Shown here piece after piece: positions 57,483 to 64,000 of a DNA stretch of 64,000 nucleotides. Location of the stretch: the NCBI GenBank assembly GCA_964291335.2, contig OZ219748.1:2170001-2234000 (forward strand), read 5' to 3'. The DNA comes from G964291335 sp964291335 (lineage in GTDB: Bacteria; Chloroflexota; Dehalococcoidia; Lucifugimonadales; UBA3495). The position numbers were made by a program, and so were the translations under genes. How positions within the stretch are numbered: the stretch's first letter is position 1; each line of letters begins with the position of its first letter. Below the pieces are notes generated by a model. That model worked only from the letters and a program-made list of their open reading frames with translations, was not told the origin of the DNA and searched no databases.

Positions 57483-57989
57483 ATGATTATCTCCGTAATC
57501 GGCAGCAGCGCAGCCAAGCCGGAACACCTGGCTTTGGCGGAAGAACTGGGGCGGGAATTGGCGCGCCGTAAAATCACCGTGGCCTGCGGGGGGCTGACCG
57601 GCGTCATGGAGGCGGTGTGCCGGGGCGCCAAGGCCGAGGGTGGAACCACCCTGGGCATTCTGCCCGGACGCCGGGGGTCGGCCTGTAATCCCTTCGTGGA
57701 TATTCCGGTTTTTACCACCATGGGCTATGCCCGCAACATCATCGTGGTGCATACCGGAGAGGCTTGTATCGCCGTGGGCGGCGCCTTTGGCACCCTGTCG
57801 GAAATCGCCTATGCCCTGGATGCCGGCATTCCGGTAATCGGGTTAAGCACCTGGGACTTAACCGTCAAGGGCGACGGGGATCCGGTGGTTGACGGCATAA
57901 TGCCGGCTGAAACCCCGGCGGCCGCCGTGGCTCAAGCTCTGGCGGTCATTAAAGCAGCCAGCCCGCCGGCCCCGGTTGGCGACGCCTGA
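57483..57989 (+). CDS. TIGR00725/LOG-like nucleotide-binding protein
   Basis: 168 residues. MIISVIGSSAAKPEHLALAE opens a Rossmann-like fold, TVACGGLTGVMEAVCRGAKA and LGILPGRRGSACNPFVDI follow, and VGGAFGTLSEIAYALDAG corresponds to the PGGxGTxxE motif of the LOG/lysine-decarboxylase-like family (here VGGAFGTLSE). TIGR00725-type proteins are often called Mo-cofactor carrier-like; the substrate is unproven. 123 bp separate it from nuoN. Confidence 0.75.
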   Translation: MIISVIGSSAAKPEHLALAEELGRELARRKITVACGGLTGVMEAVCRGAKAEGGTTLGILPGRRGSACNPFVDIPVFTTMGYARNIIVVHTGEACIAVGGAFGTLSEIAYALDAGIPVIGLSTWDLTVKGDGDPVVDGIMPAETPAAAVAQALAVIKAASPPAPVGDA

Positions 57990-58027
57990 GCAGCGCAGTT
58001 TGCTTAATCTTTCAGGGAGTAATTGAT

Positions 58028-59362
58028 ATGGCCGGCCAGTCTGCTGACGTCGTAATTGCTGCGGTAACGGGGCGGGAGGTTTTGGACTCGCGAGGCAACC
58101 CCACCGTAGAAGCCGAAGTTCGGCTGTCCAACGGGGTCAAGGCCCATGCCGCCGTTCCTTCCGGCGCCAGCACCGGCAGCTATGAAGCCGTGGAGTTGAG
58201 GGACGGGGACGCCGGACGTTTTGGCGGCGCCGGAGTAAGCCGGGCTGTTTCCAACGTGGTAAACCTGATTGGGCCGGCGCTGGCCGGTTCGTCGCCCTTT
58301 GACCAATCCGCCGTGGACCAGGCAATGCTCGCCCTGGACGGCACCGCCGACAAGCGCCGCCTGGGGGCTAACGCTATTCTGGCCGTTTCCATGGCCACAG
58401 CCCGGGCCGCCGCGCTGGCCCACCCGGACGCCGCCGGCGAGCTCTGGCGTTACCTGGCAGTTCAGACGGGAAACCCTGCGGCAGTCAGCCTGCCGGCCCC
58501 CATGTTCAACATCCTTAACGGAGGCCGCCACGCGTCCAATTCCGCCGACATTCAGGAATTTATGGTGTCTCCGGCCGGCTTGCCGTCCTTTTCCGACGCC
58601 CTGCGGGCCGGGGCTGAAATTTACCAGGCCCTGAAAAGCCTGCTGCGCGCCGGAGGCCATAACCTGAACGTGGGCGACGAGGGCGGCTTTGCGCCGTCGC
58701 TGCCATCGAACCGGGACGCCATTGAGGTGGTGCTGCGGGCCATTGAAACCGCCGGCTATGCCCCAGGCAAGGAAGTGTTCCTGACCCTGGACGTGGCGGC
58801 GTCGGAATTGTACGACCGAAGCAGCGGCGCCTACCGGCTGGAACGGGAAGGCATCTCAATGACCGCTGAAGAACTGGTGGAACTCTATGCCGGCTGGCGT
58901 CAGGACTACCCAATCGTCAGTATCGAGGATGGGCTGGATGAGGATGACTGGGACGGTTGGCGCAGCCTGGGAAGGCGGCTGGGCGGTTCACTCCAGCTGG
59001 TCGGCGACGACCTCTTCGTTACCAGCATCGCCCGCATCCAGCAGGGAATCCAAAGCGGAGCTGGCAACTCGGTATTGCTAAAACCCAATCAGATTGGTAC
59101 TCTTACCGAAACCTTGCAGGCATTGCAGCTGACCAGAGAAGCCGGTTGGGGCGCAGTGATGAGCCACCGCTCCGGCGAAACCGAGGATACTACCATCGCC
59201 GACCTGTCAGTGGCCTGGAATGTCGGGCAGATTAAGACCGGCGCTCCCGCCCGTTCCGAGCGGGTAGCCAAGTATAACCGACTGCTCCGAATCGAAGCAG
59301 AATTGGGAGCGGAGGCCCGTTATGCGGGAACCAGCGCCTACGACCGGTATATCCAGGTCTAA
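58028..59362 (+). CDS. eno: Enolase
   Basis: 444 residues with GGGAG upstream. EVLDSRGNPTVEAEVRL, GASTGSYEAVELRDGD, the acidic metal ligands in SIEDGLDEDDWDGW and QLVGDDLFVT, the catalytic Lys in LLKPNQIGTLTET, and SHRSGETEDTTIADL are all present. It interconverts 2-phosphoglycerate and phosphoenolpyruvate. It lies with gapA 250 bp downstream on the same strand. Confidence 0.97.
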   Translation: MAGQSADVVIAAVTGREVLDSRGNPTVEAEVRLSNGVKAHAAVPSGASTGSYEAVELRDGDAGRFGGAGVSRAVSNVVNLIGPALAGSSPFDQSAVDQAMLALDGTADKRRLGANAILAVSMATARAAALAHPDAAGELWRYLAVQTGNPAAVSLPAPMFNILNGGRHASNSADIQEFMVSPAGLPSFSDALRAGAEIYQALKSLLRAGGHNLNVGDEGGFAPSLPSNRDAIEVVLRAIETAGYAPGKEVFLTLDVAASELYDRSSGAYRLEREGISMTAEELVELYAGWRQDYPIVSIEDGLDEDDWDGWRSLGRRLGGSLQLVGDDLFVTSIARIQQGIQSGAGNSVLLKPNQIGTLTETLQALQLTREAGWGAVMSHRSGETEDTTIADLSVAWNVGQIKTGAPARSERVAKYNRLLRIEAELGAEARYAGTSAYDRYIQV

Positions 59363-59369
59363 CGGTTAC

Positions 59370-59558
59370 GTGGCCTGGCGCATCTGCCGTTACCTTGCCA
59401 TTCAGGGCGGGCGCGGGTTCCTTCGGCTGGCCTGGTGGCTGCTGCTGCAAACCGGTCGGGTAATTGTTGGCCTGGGGCGGTTGATGTCCACCCCCACGCC
59501 CGACTGCGTTAACCGGGCCAGAACGGGAATGTATGGCTGGCTCTTCTGGCGCAGGTGA
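59370..59558 (+). CDS. Small hydrophobic/basic protein between eno and gap
   Basis: 62 residues from a GTG 7 bp after eno; the frame also extends 16 codons into eno. VAWRICRYLAIQGGRGFLRL, then a hydrophobic helix WWLLLQTGRVIVGLGRLMS, suggest an amphipathic or single-pass membrane peptide rich in Arg and Trp. No family recognised. It may be chance, but the clean ending and spacing to gap favour expression. Confidence 0.4.
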   Translation: MAWRICRYLAIQGGRGFLRLAWWLLLQTGRVIVGLGRLMSTPTPDCVNRARTGMYGWLFWRR

Positions 59559-59609
59559 GGCCGCTATCCCGGTTGGTTAACCGACCGTGAAGTAAGAGAG
59601 AGGTAAACC

Positions 59610-60623
59610 ATGACTACGCGAATTGGCGTTAACGGTTTTGGCCGGATTGGCCGTTTGGTTACCCGGGCCACCATGGAGCGATACCCGGATACGCTGGAGG
59701 TGGCGGCAGTTAATGATTTGACCGATGACAAAACTAACGCCCACCTGTTCAAGTACGATACCAGCTATGGCGTTCACCCGGGCCAGGTAGAAGCCAGCAA
59801 CGGCGACCTGGTTATTGACGGCAGGAGAATCAAGGTGTTTTCAGAGCGGGACCCGGCCCGGATTCCCTGGTCGGAGCTGGGCGTAGATTTGGTGGTGGAA
59901 TCCACCGGCATTTTCACCGACGGGAAAGCGGCGGCCGGCCATTTGACCGGCGGAGCCAGCAAGGTAATCATATCTGCGCCGGCCGCCAACGTGGACCTCA
60001 CCATGGTAATGGGCGTTAACGACCAGGTTTACGATAAGGCCCGGCACAACATTGTTTCCAATGCCTCCTGCACTACCAATTGTTTCGCCCCGATGGTCAA
60101 GGTGCTGCACGAAGCCTTTGGCATTGAGCATGGCCTGATGTCAACCATCCACTCTTACACCAACGACCAGGCAATTCTGGACCAACGCCATTCGGATTTG
60201 CGCCGGGCCCGCGCGGCGGCGATGAACATTATTCCCACCAGCACCGGGGCGGCGCGGGCGGTGGGGCTGGTCCTGCCGGAACTGAACGGCAAGCTGCACG
60301 GCATTGCCTTCCGGGTGCCTACCGCCACCGGTTCGGTTACCGATTTTGTGTCGAACCTGAGCCGCAGCGTAACGGTGGACGAAGTTAACCAGGCTTTCCG
60401 CGCCGCCGCTGCCGGCCCCTTGCAGGGAATACTGGAATACACGGAAGACCCCATCGTCAGTTCCGATATACGCGGCAACCCGCATAGTTGTATCTTCGAT
60501 GCCCTGTCAACTATCGTTATGGAAGATAACATGGTCAAAATTATGGGCTGGTACGACAACGAATGGGGTTACTCCTGCCGAACCGCCGACCTCTGCTCCT
60601 TCGTGAGTCGTCAGGGAATCTGA
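59610..60623 (+). CDS. gap: Glyceraldehyde-3-phosphate dehydrogenase
   Basis: 337 residues with AGAGAGG upstream. IGVNGFGRIGRLVTRA is the NAD fold, VISAPAANVDLTMVMGVND the next strand, SNASCTTNCFAPMVKVL the catalytic Cys, and WYDNEWGYSCRTADL the C-terminal helix. The P-site ASCTTN is canonical. It works in glycolysis with the upstream enolase. Confidence 0.97.
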   Translation: MTTRIGVNGFGRIGRLVTRATMERYPDTLEVAAVNDLTDDKTNAHLFKYDTSYGVHPGQVEASNGDLVIDGRRIKVFSERDPARIPWSELGVDLVVESTGIFTDGKAAAGHLTGGASKVIISAPAANVDLTMVMGVNDQVYDKARHNIVSNASCTTNCFAPMVKVLHEAFGIEHGLMSTIHSYTNDQAILDQRHSDLRRARAAAMNIIPTSTGAARAVGLVLPELNGKLHGIAFRVPTATGSVTDFVSNLSRSVTVDEVNQAFRAAAAGPLQGILEYTEDPIVSSDIRGNPHSCIFDALSTIVMEDNMVKIMGWYDNEWGYSCRTADLCSFVSRQGI

Positions 60624-60802
60624 CCTTGCTTTGCCGGTCAGAGATACGAATATTCCGGCTTCTTCCAGCGGGGACGAAATAACGTGACGCCGGTGGTTTT
60701 TCCCCGCCGGGTTTTTATCCGGACTGCCGCTCAGGCCGCCCGGAGCCAACCCTGCTGCACACTGCTGACCAGGCCGGTCAGCCCATTCCCTGGAGGCGGC
60801 CG

Positions 60803-63800
60803 GTGGGTCAGGTAACCTCGATAGTATCCTTCTTCTCGGCCAGACCCTGGGCGCTGCTGCTGCTGATTCTGCTGGTAGCCCTGGGCCTGCGCATGCACGG
60901 CCTTTACTGGGACTCCGGCCACGGCTTTCACCCGGATGAACGGTCAATTTACATGCGGGTCGATTGCATCTATAACCTGTTGAGCGAAAACGAAGGGTAT
61001 GCCAATTGCCTGTACGGATACCCAGCCGAGCTCGGCATTCCCAGCCTCTCCACCTTTCTGGACGCCGAGCGCAGCCCCCTGAACCCCCATTGGTTCCCCC
61101 TGGGCAGCGTACTGCTGTATCTGTTGACCTTCCTCCGCTGGGTGCTCGGGTTTTTTACCGAAATCGGCTCTACCGAGATGCGATACATTGGGCGCGGTAT
61201 CTCCGGCCTGGCGGACGTGGGCGCATTGATTATGGTCTTTCTGCTGGGCCGAAAAATGTTCGGCAGCCGCTATGGTCCCTGGGTGGGGCTGCTGGCTGCC
61301 GCCCTCTCCGCCCTGGCGGTAATGCAGGTTCAGAACAGCCACTTTTACCGTCCCGAAACCTTTCTGGGGTTATTCGGAATAGCCATCTTCTGGGCGGCCC
61401 TGCGCATGGTGGAACTGGGGCGCCCAAGAGATTCGGTATTGCTCGGCGTTTTTGTCGGTTTCTTCTTTTCCCTCAAAGTAAGCAGCCTGCCCATCGTTTT
61501 GCCCCTCGCCCTCGCTTACTTTTACCGCTGGCAGGAAGCCTCGGCCGCCGAAGGGCAAGCCTATTCCATCTCCGCCTTCAAGAAAACCGCCAGTTATGCC
61601 CTGCTGGGGGCGGCTTGCTCCCTGGTCGTCTTCTTTCTGGTTACCCCCTATTCGCTGCTCGACATCTCCACGTACGTTGAAGACCAGCTTTACGAAGTTG
61701 CCGTGGCCCGCCGCTCAGATTGGCGGCCCTACACCGCTCAATACGCCGGCACAATGCCCTTTGTTTACCAGTTTCACCAGCTTACGGCCTGGGGTATGGG
61801 CTGGCCGCTGGGCCTGGCGGCCTGGCTGGGGGTCGCCTTTGCCGCCGTAATGGCCTGGCGCGGCGGGGAATCCCGCCGGGCAGACCTGCTGCTGCTGCTC
61901 TGGATTGTTCCCAATATTCTGCTGCTGGAAACCTTCGAAACCAGGTTTCAGCGTTTTTACTATCCGTTAATTCCCTTTGTAATTCTGCTGGGGGCCCGGT
62001 TTCTGCTTTGGCCAATGGCGGCGGCACGGGGGGCTTTGTCTCAAGCTGCCGACTCCGTCAGGGAAGCGCACCGCCGGGGCAGCCGTTTATGGGGCGGCCC
62101 AAGCATGCAGCGTATCTGGCTGACTTTGTCCTGGGCGCTGGTGATTGGCACATTGGCCGCCACGGCTTTCTACAGCCTGGCCTTTCAGCGGGTTTATGCC
62201 AACCCCCACCCGGCGGTGGCTGCCTCTCAGTGGATTAACGAGAATATTCCCCAGGGCGCTGCTATTGTCAACGATAACCATTGGGATGATTCCATACCCG
62301 GGTTGCACTCCTACGAAATCTGGCAGTTCCCCATCTATGAAGGAGACCACCCCGATAAGATGGCTCAGCTGGCGGCAAGGCTGGCGTCGTCCGAACTGGT
62401 GGTGTTTTACAGCCATCGCACCTTTACCAGCGTAGCTCGCGACCCGGAGCGGTTCCCTTACAGCAGAAACTACCACCAGCGGTTATTTGACGGCCGTTTG
62501 GGTTACTATCCGGAAAAGGTATTTACCTCCTTCCCGAGCCTGGCCGGCGTGGCCTTTGTGGATGACCCCTACAGCCCTGCCGGGCTGCCGAAGCCGGAGC
62601 CGCCGACCAGACAGCAAGAACCGTGGTTGCAGATAAACCTGGGTTACGCCGACGATAATGTGGTCGGCTATGACCACCCCCAGTCCCTGGTTTTCCGCAA
62701 TGTAGAGCGGCTGTCGGAAGAAAACCTGGCGGCCCAGCTGCTGGACTTTACCGCTCCGGAAACCGGGCATTTGATGCTGTCGGATGAACAGCGGGCGCAG
62801 CAGCAGGCCGGGGGAACCTGGTCGGAGATTTACCGGACGGATAGCTGGACCAACCGGGTTCCGGCGCTGGCCTGGCTGCTGGCAGTGGAGTTGATTTACC
62901 TGGCCGCCCTGCCCCTTGTCATGGTACTGTTTCGCGCCCTCCCGGATCGGGGAATCGTCCTGGGGCGCATTCTGGGGTTGCTTCTGACCAGTTACCTGGT
63001 CTGGATAGCGGTCAGCCTGGGGTGGTTCAGGTTTTCCGCCGTCACAATAGCTTTTGCCATCATGTCGGTGGCCTTGCTGTCGGGGCTGGCGGCCGTCTTT
63101 CGGTGGAGAGAACTGCTGGATTTTCTGCGCCACCGCTGGCGGCTTCTGCTCATCGGGGAAGCCCTGTTCCTGCTGGCGTTCCTCGCCTTTGTGATTATCC
63201 GCGCCTATAACCCGGACCTGTGGACCCTCTGGCGGGGCGGTGAAAAGCCAATGGAACTGGCCTACCTCAACGCCGTAGTCCGCTCTACTACCCTGCCGCC
63301 GTACGACCCATGGTTCGCCGGAGGCTACCTCAACTATTACTACTGGGGTTATTTTGTGTTGGCCCTGCCCATCCGGCTGACCGGCATAGTTACCGGCGTG
63401 GCCTTCAATCTGGCCGTGCCTCTCCTGTTCGCTTTGACGATAACCGGGGCCTACTCGCTGGTTTACAACCTGGCGCAGGGCTGGCAGAACTCCCGCAAGC
63501 AAACCCCGCCGGCGGAGGGCGCTGCCGCTTCAGTCCCGGCGCCCGGTTGCAACGCCCAGGCAGAACCCGGAAAGGGAACAGAGCCGGTTGCGCCGGAGGA
63601 AGCCCGGGCGGCGCGGTTCTCCCTGTCGCAGCTCTGGCGCCACCCGGTAGCCGCCGGCCTGGTTGGCGCCCTGTTCGTGGGGGTAATCGCCAACCTGGAC
63701 GGAATGCTCCAGCTGATTCAGGGATCCTGGGTAGTTCTGATAAATGACGACGTTTCCTTCCCCTCCTTCGACTTCTGGCGCAGCAGCCGAATGCTGCCCA

Positions 63801-64000
63801 ATTCAGAGAACTTTGCGCCGAACCTTCTGGCCTTCTGGGTGCCGGGAAGGGAAGAGGCGGGGATTGAAGTTGGCTGGCACATTACCGAATTTCCATTCTT
63901 CACCTTCCTGTTCGCCGATTTGCACGCCCACATGATGGCGATCCCCTTCTCGCTGCTGGCCCTCGGTTTGGGCCTGAACCTGATGGCCGGCTGCCGTCAG
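60803..64000 (+). CDS. GT-C glycosyltransferase / DUF2298 (YYY) membrane protein, C-terminus beyond the window
   Basis: A single frame from the GTG at 60803 (GGAGG 7 nt upstream) stays open to the last base: 1,066 residues so far. The first half (about 1-550) is a PMT/ArnT-like GT-C membrane glycosyltransferase domain: hydrophobic start, HPDERS loop (about 46), QNSHFYRPETFLGLFGIAIF, and many helices. The second half, from about 720, contains the DUF2298 features WTLWRGGEKPMELAYLNAVV, the NYYYWGYF triple-Tyr motif, RSSRMLP and ITEFPFFTFLFADLHAHMMA. DUF2298 proteins are large membrane proteins frequent in Chloroflexota and archaea, of unproven function, thought to act in surface glycan or lipid chemistry. 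The fusion of both parts in one chain is notable. Confidence 0.85.
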   Translation, partial: MGQVTSIVSFFSARPWALLLLILLVALGLRMHGLYWDSGHGFHPDERSIYMRVDCIYNLLSENEGYANCLYGYPAELGIPSLSTFLDAERSPLNPHWFPLGSVLLYLLTFLRWVLGFFTEIGSTEMRYIGRGISGLADVGALIMVFLLGRKMFGSRYGPWVGLLAAALSALAVMQVQNSHFYRPETFLGLFGIAIFWAALRMVELGRPRDSVLLGVFVGFFFSLKVSSLPIVLPLALAYFYRWQEASAAEGQAYSISAFKKTASYALLGAACSLVVFFLVTPYSLLDISTYVEDQLYEVAVARRSDWRPYTAQYAGTMPFVYQFHQLTAWGMGWPLGLAAWLGVAFAAVMAWRGGESRRADLLLLLWIVPNILLLETFETRFQRFYYPLIPFVILLGARFLLWPMAAARGALSQAADSVREAHRRGSRLWGGPSMQRIWLTLSWALVIGTLAATAFYSLAFQRVYANPHPAVAASQWINENIPQGAAIVNDNHWDDSIPGLHSYEIWQFPIYEGDHPDKMAQLAARLASSELVVFYSHRTFTSVARDPERFPYSRNYHQRLFDGRLGYYPEKVFTSFPSLAGVAFVDDPYSPAGLPKPEPPTRQQEPWLQINLGYADDNVVGYDHPQSLVFRNVERLSEENLAAQLLDFTAPETGHLMLSDEQRAQQQAGGTWSEIYRTDSWTNRVPALAWLLAVELIYLAALPLVMVLFRALPDRGIVLGRILGLLLTSYLVWIAVSLGWFRFSAVTIAFAIMSVALLSGLAAVFRWRELLDFLRHRWRLLLIGEALFLLAFLAFVIIRAYNPDLWTLWRGGEKPMELAYLNAVVRSTTLPPYDPWFAGGYLNYYYWGYFVLALPIRLTGIVTGVAFNLAVPLLFALTITGAYSLVYNLAQGWQNSRKQTPPAEGAAASVPAPGCNAQAEPGKGTEPVAPEEARAARFSLSQLWRHPVAAGLVGALFVGVIANLDGMLQLIQGSWVVLINDDVSFPSFDFWRSSRMLPNSENFAPNLLAFWVPGREEAGIEVGWHITEFPFFTFLFADLHAHMMAIPFSLLALGLGLNLMAGCRQ

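Noticed and set aside
1..64000. tRNA, rRNA, integrase, transposase or cas genes
   Set aside because: None was found by reading; a dedicated search (tRNAscan-SE, Infernal, HMM search) was not possible, so a divergent tRNA cannot be excluded.

Overview
This 64 kb window is high-GC bacterial DNA (about 60% by eye) packed with genes on both strands. It looks like a Chloroflexota chromosome, most likely a Dehalococcoidia- or SAR202-like lineage. The pointers are a giant glycosyltransferase/DUF2298 ('Chlor_Arch_YYY') membrane protein at the right edge, an 11-subunit respiratory complex I operon with no nuoE/F/G in it, DUF1501/DUF1800 and NHL-repeat proteins, a TPT-repeat surface protein, and several hotdog/SDR/LLM enzymes. 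The lineage is inferred from gene content only. I saw no rRNA or tRNA genes.

Layout. 1-10 kb: start of hemW (runs off the left edge), a DUF1232 membrane protein, a ChlI/MoxR-like AAA+ ATPase, two small unknown genes, a ketopantoate-reductase-like gene, serA, plsY-der (ATGA overlap) and argF. 10-18 kb: an FlK-type thioesterase, then a DUF1800-DUF1501-NHL cluster behind a good sigma-70 promoter, then sulfite/nitrite reductase plus hemD behind a promoter and a structured leader containing an intrinsic terminator. 18-29 kb: a thioredoxin-reductase-like gene with a small membrane protein, a decayed CRISPR-like array, and an operon-like set of two hotdog proteins, two SDRs and an LLM oxidoreductase. 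That set is interrupted by a DUF262/HNH defence-type gene flanked by a perfect 40-bp direct repeat. Next comes a surface protein with a 30-bp tandem repeat and a 23-bp poly-G tract just upstream of its start. 29-46 kb: a metallopeptidase, aroE, aroC, two nearly identical tandem Uma2 genes, metF, acpS, nnrD/E, two tandemly duplicated secreted fibronectin-like genes (the second copy drags along a piece of nnrD), a HEAT-repeat protein, a PPOX-like protein, a hotdog protein, a peroxiredoxin, gamma-glutamyltransferase and radC. 46-57 kb: nuoABC, two small HicB-like genes, nuoDHI, a 32-codon ORF, nuoJKLMN. 57-64 kb: a LOG-like protein, enolase, a 62-codon ORF, GAPDH and the DUF2298 protein (runs off the right edge).

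How the parts fit. The core genes indicate serine, arginine, aromatic amino acid, folate and phospholipid synthesis, lower glycolysis, assimilatory sulfite or nitrite reduction supplied with siroheme precursor by HemD, and a proton-pumping complex I that may take electrons from ferredoxin or another non-NADH donor. The accessory parts most worth a second look are: the 40-bp-repeat-bounded DUF262 module, which lacks the GCCGGC hexamer so common in its surroundings; the I-E-like degenerate array whose last repeat carries the stop codon of the LLM gene; the poly-G and poly-C tracts at surface-protein genes; the HicB-like pair inside the nuo operon; and the attenuator-like leader of the sulfite reductase.
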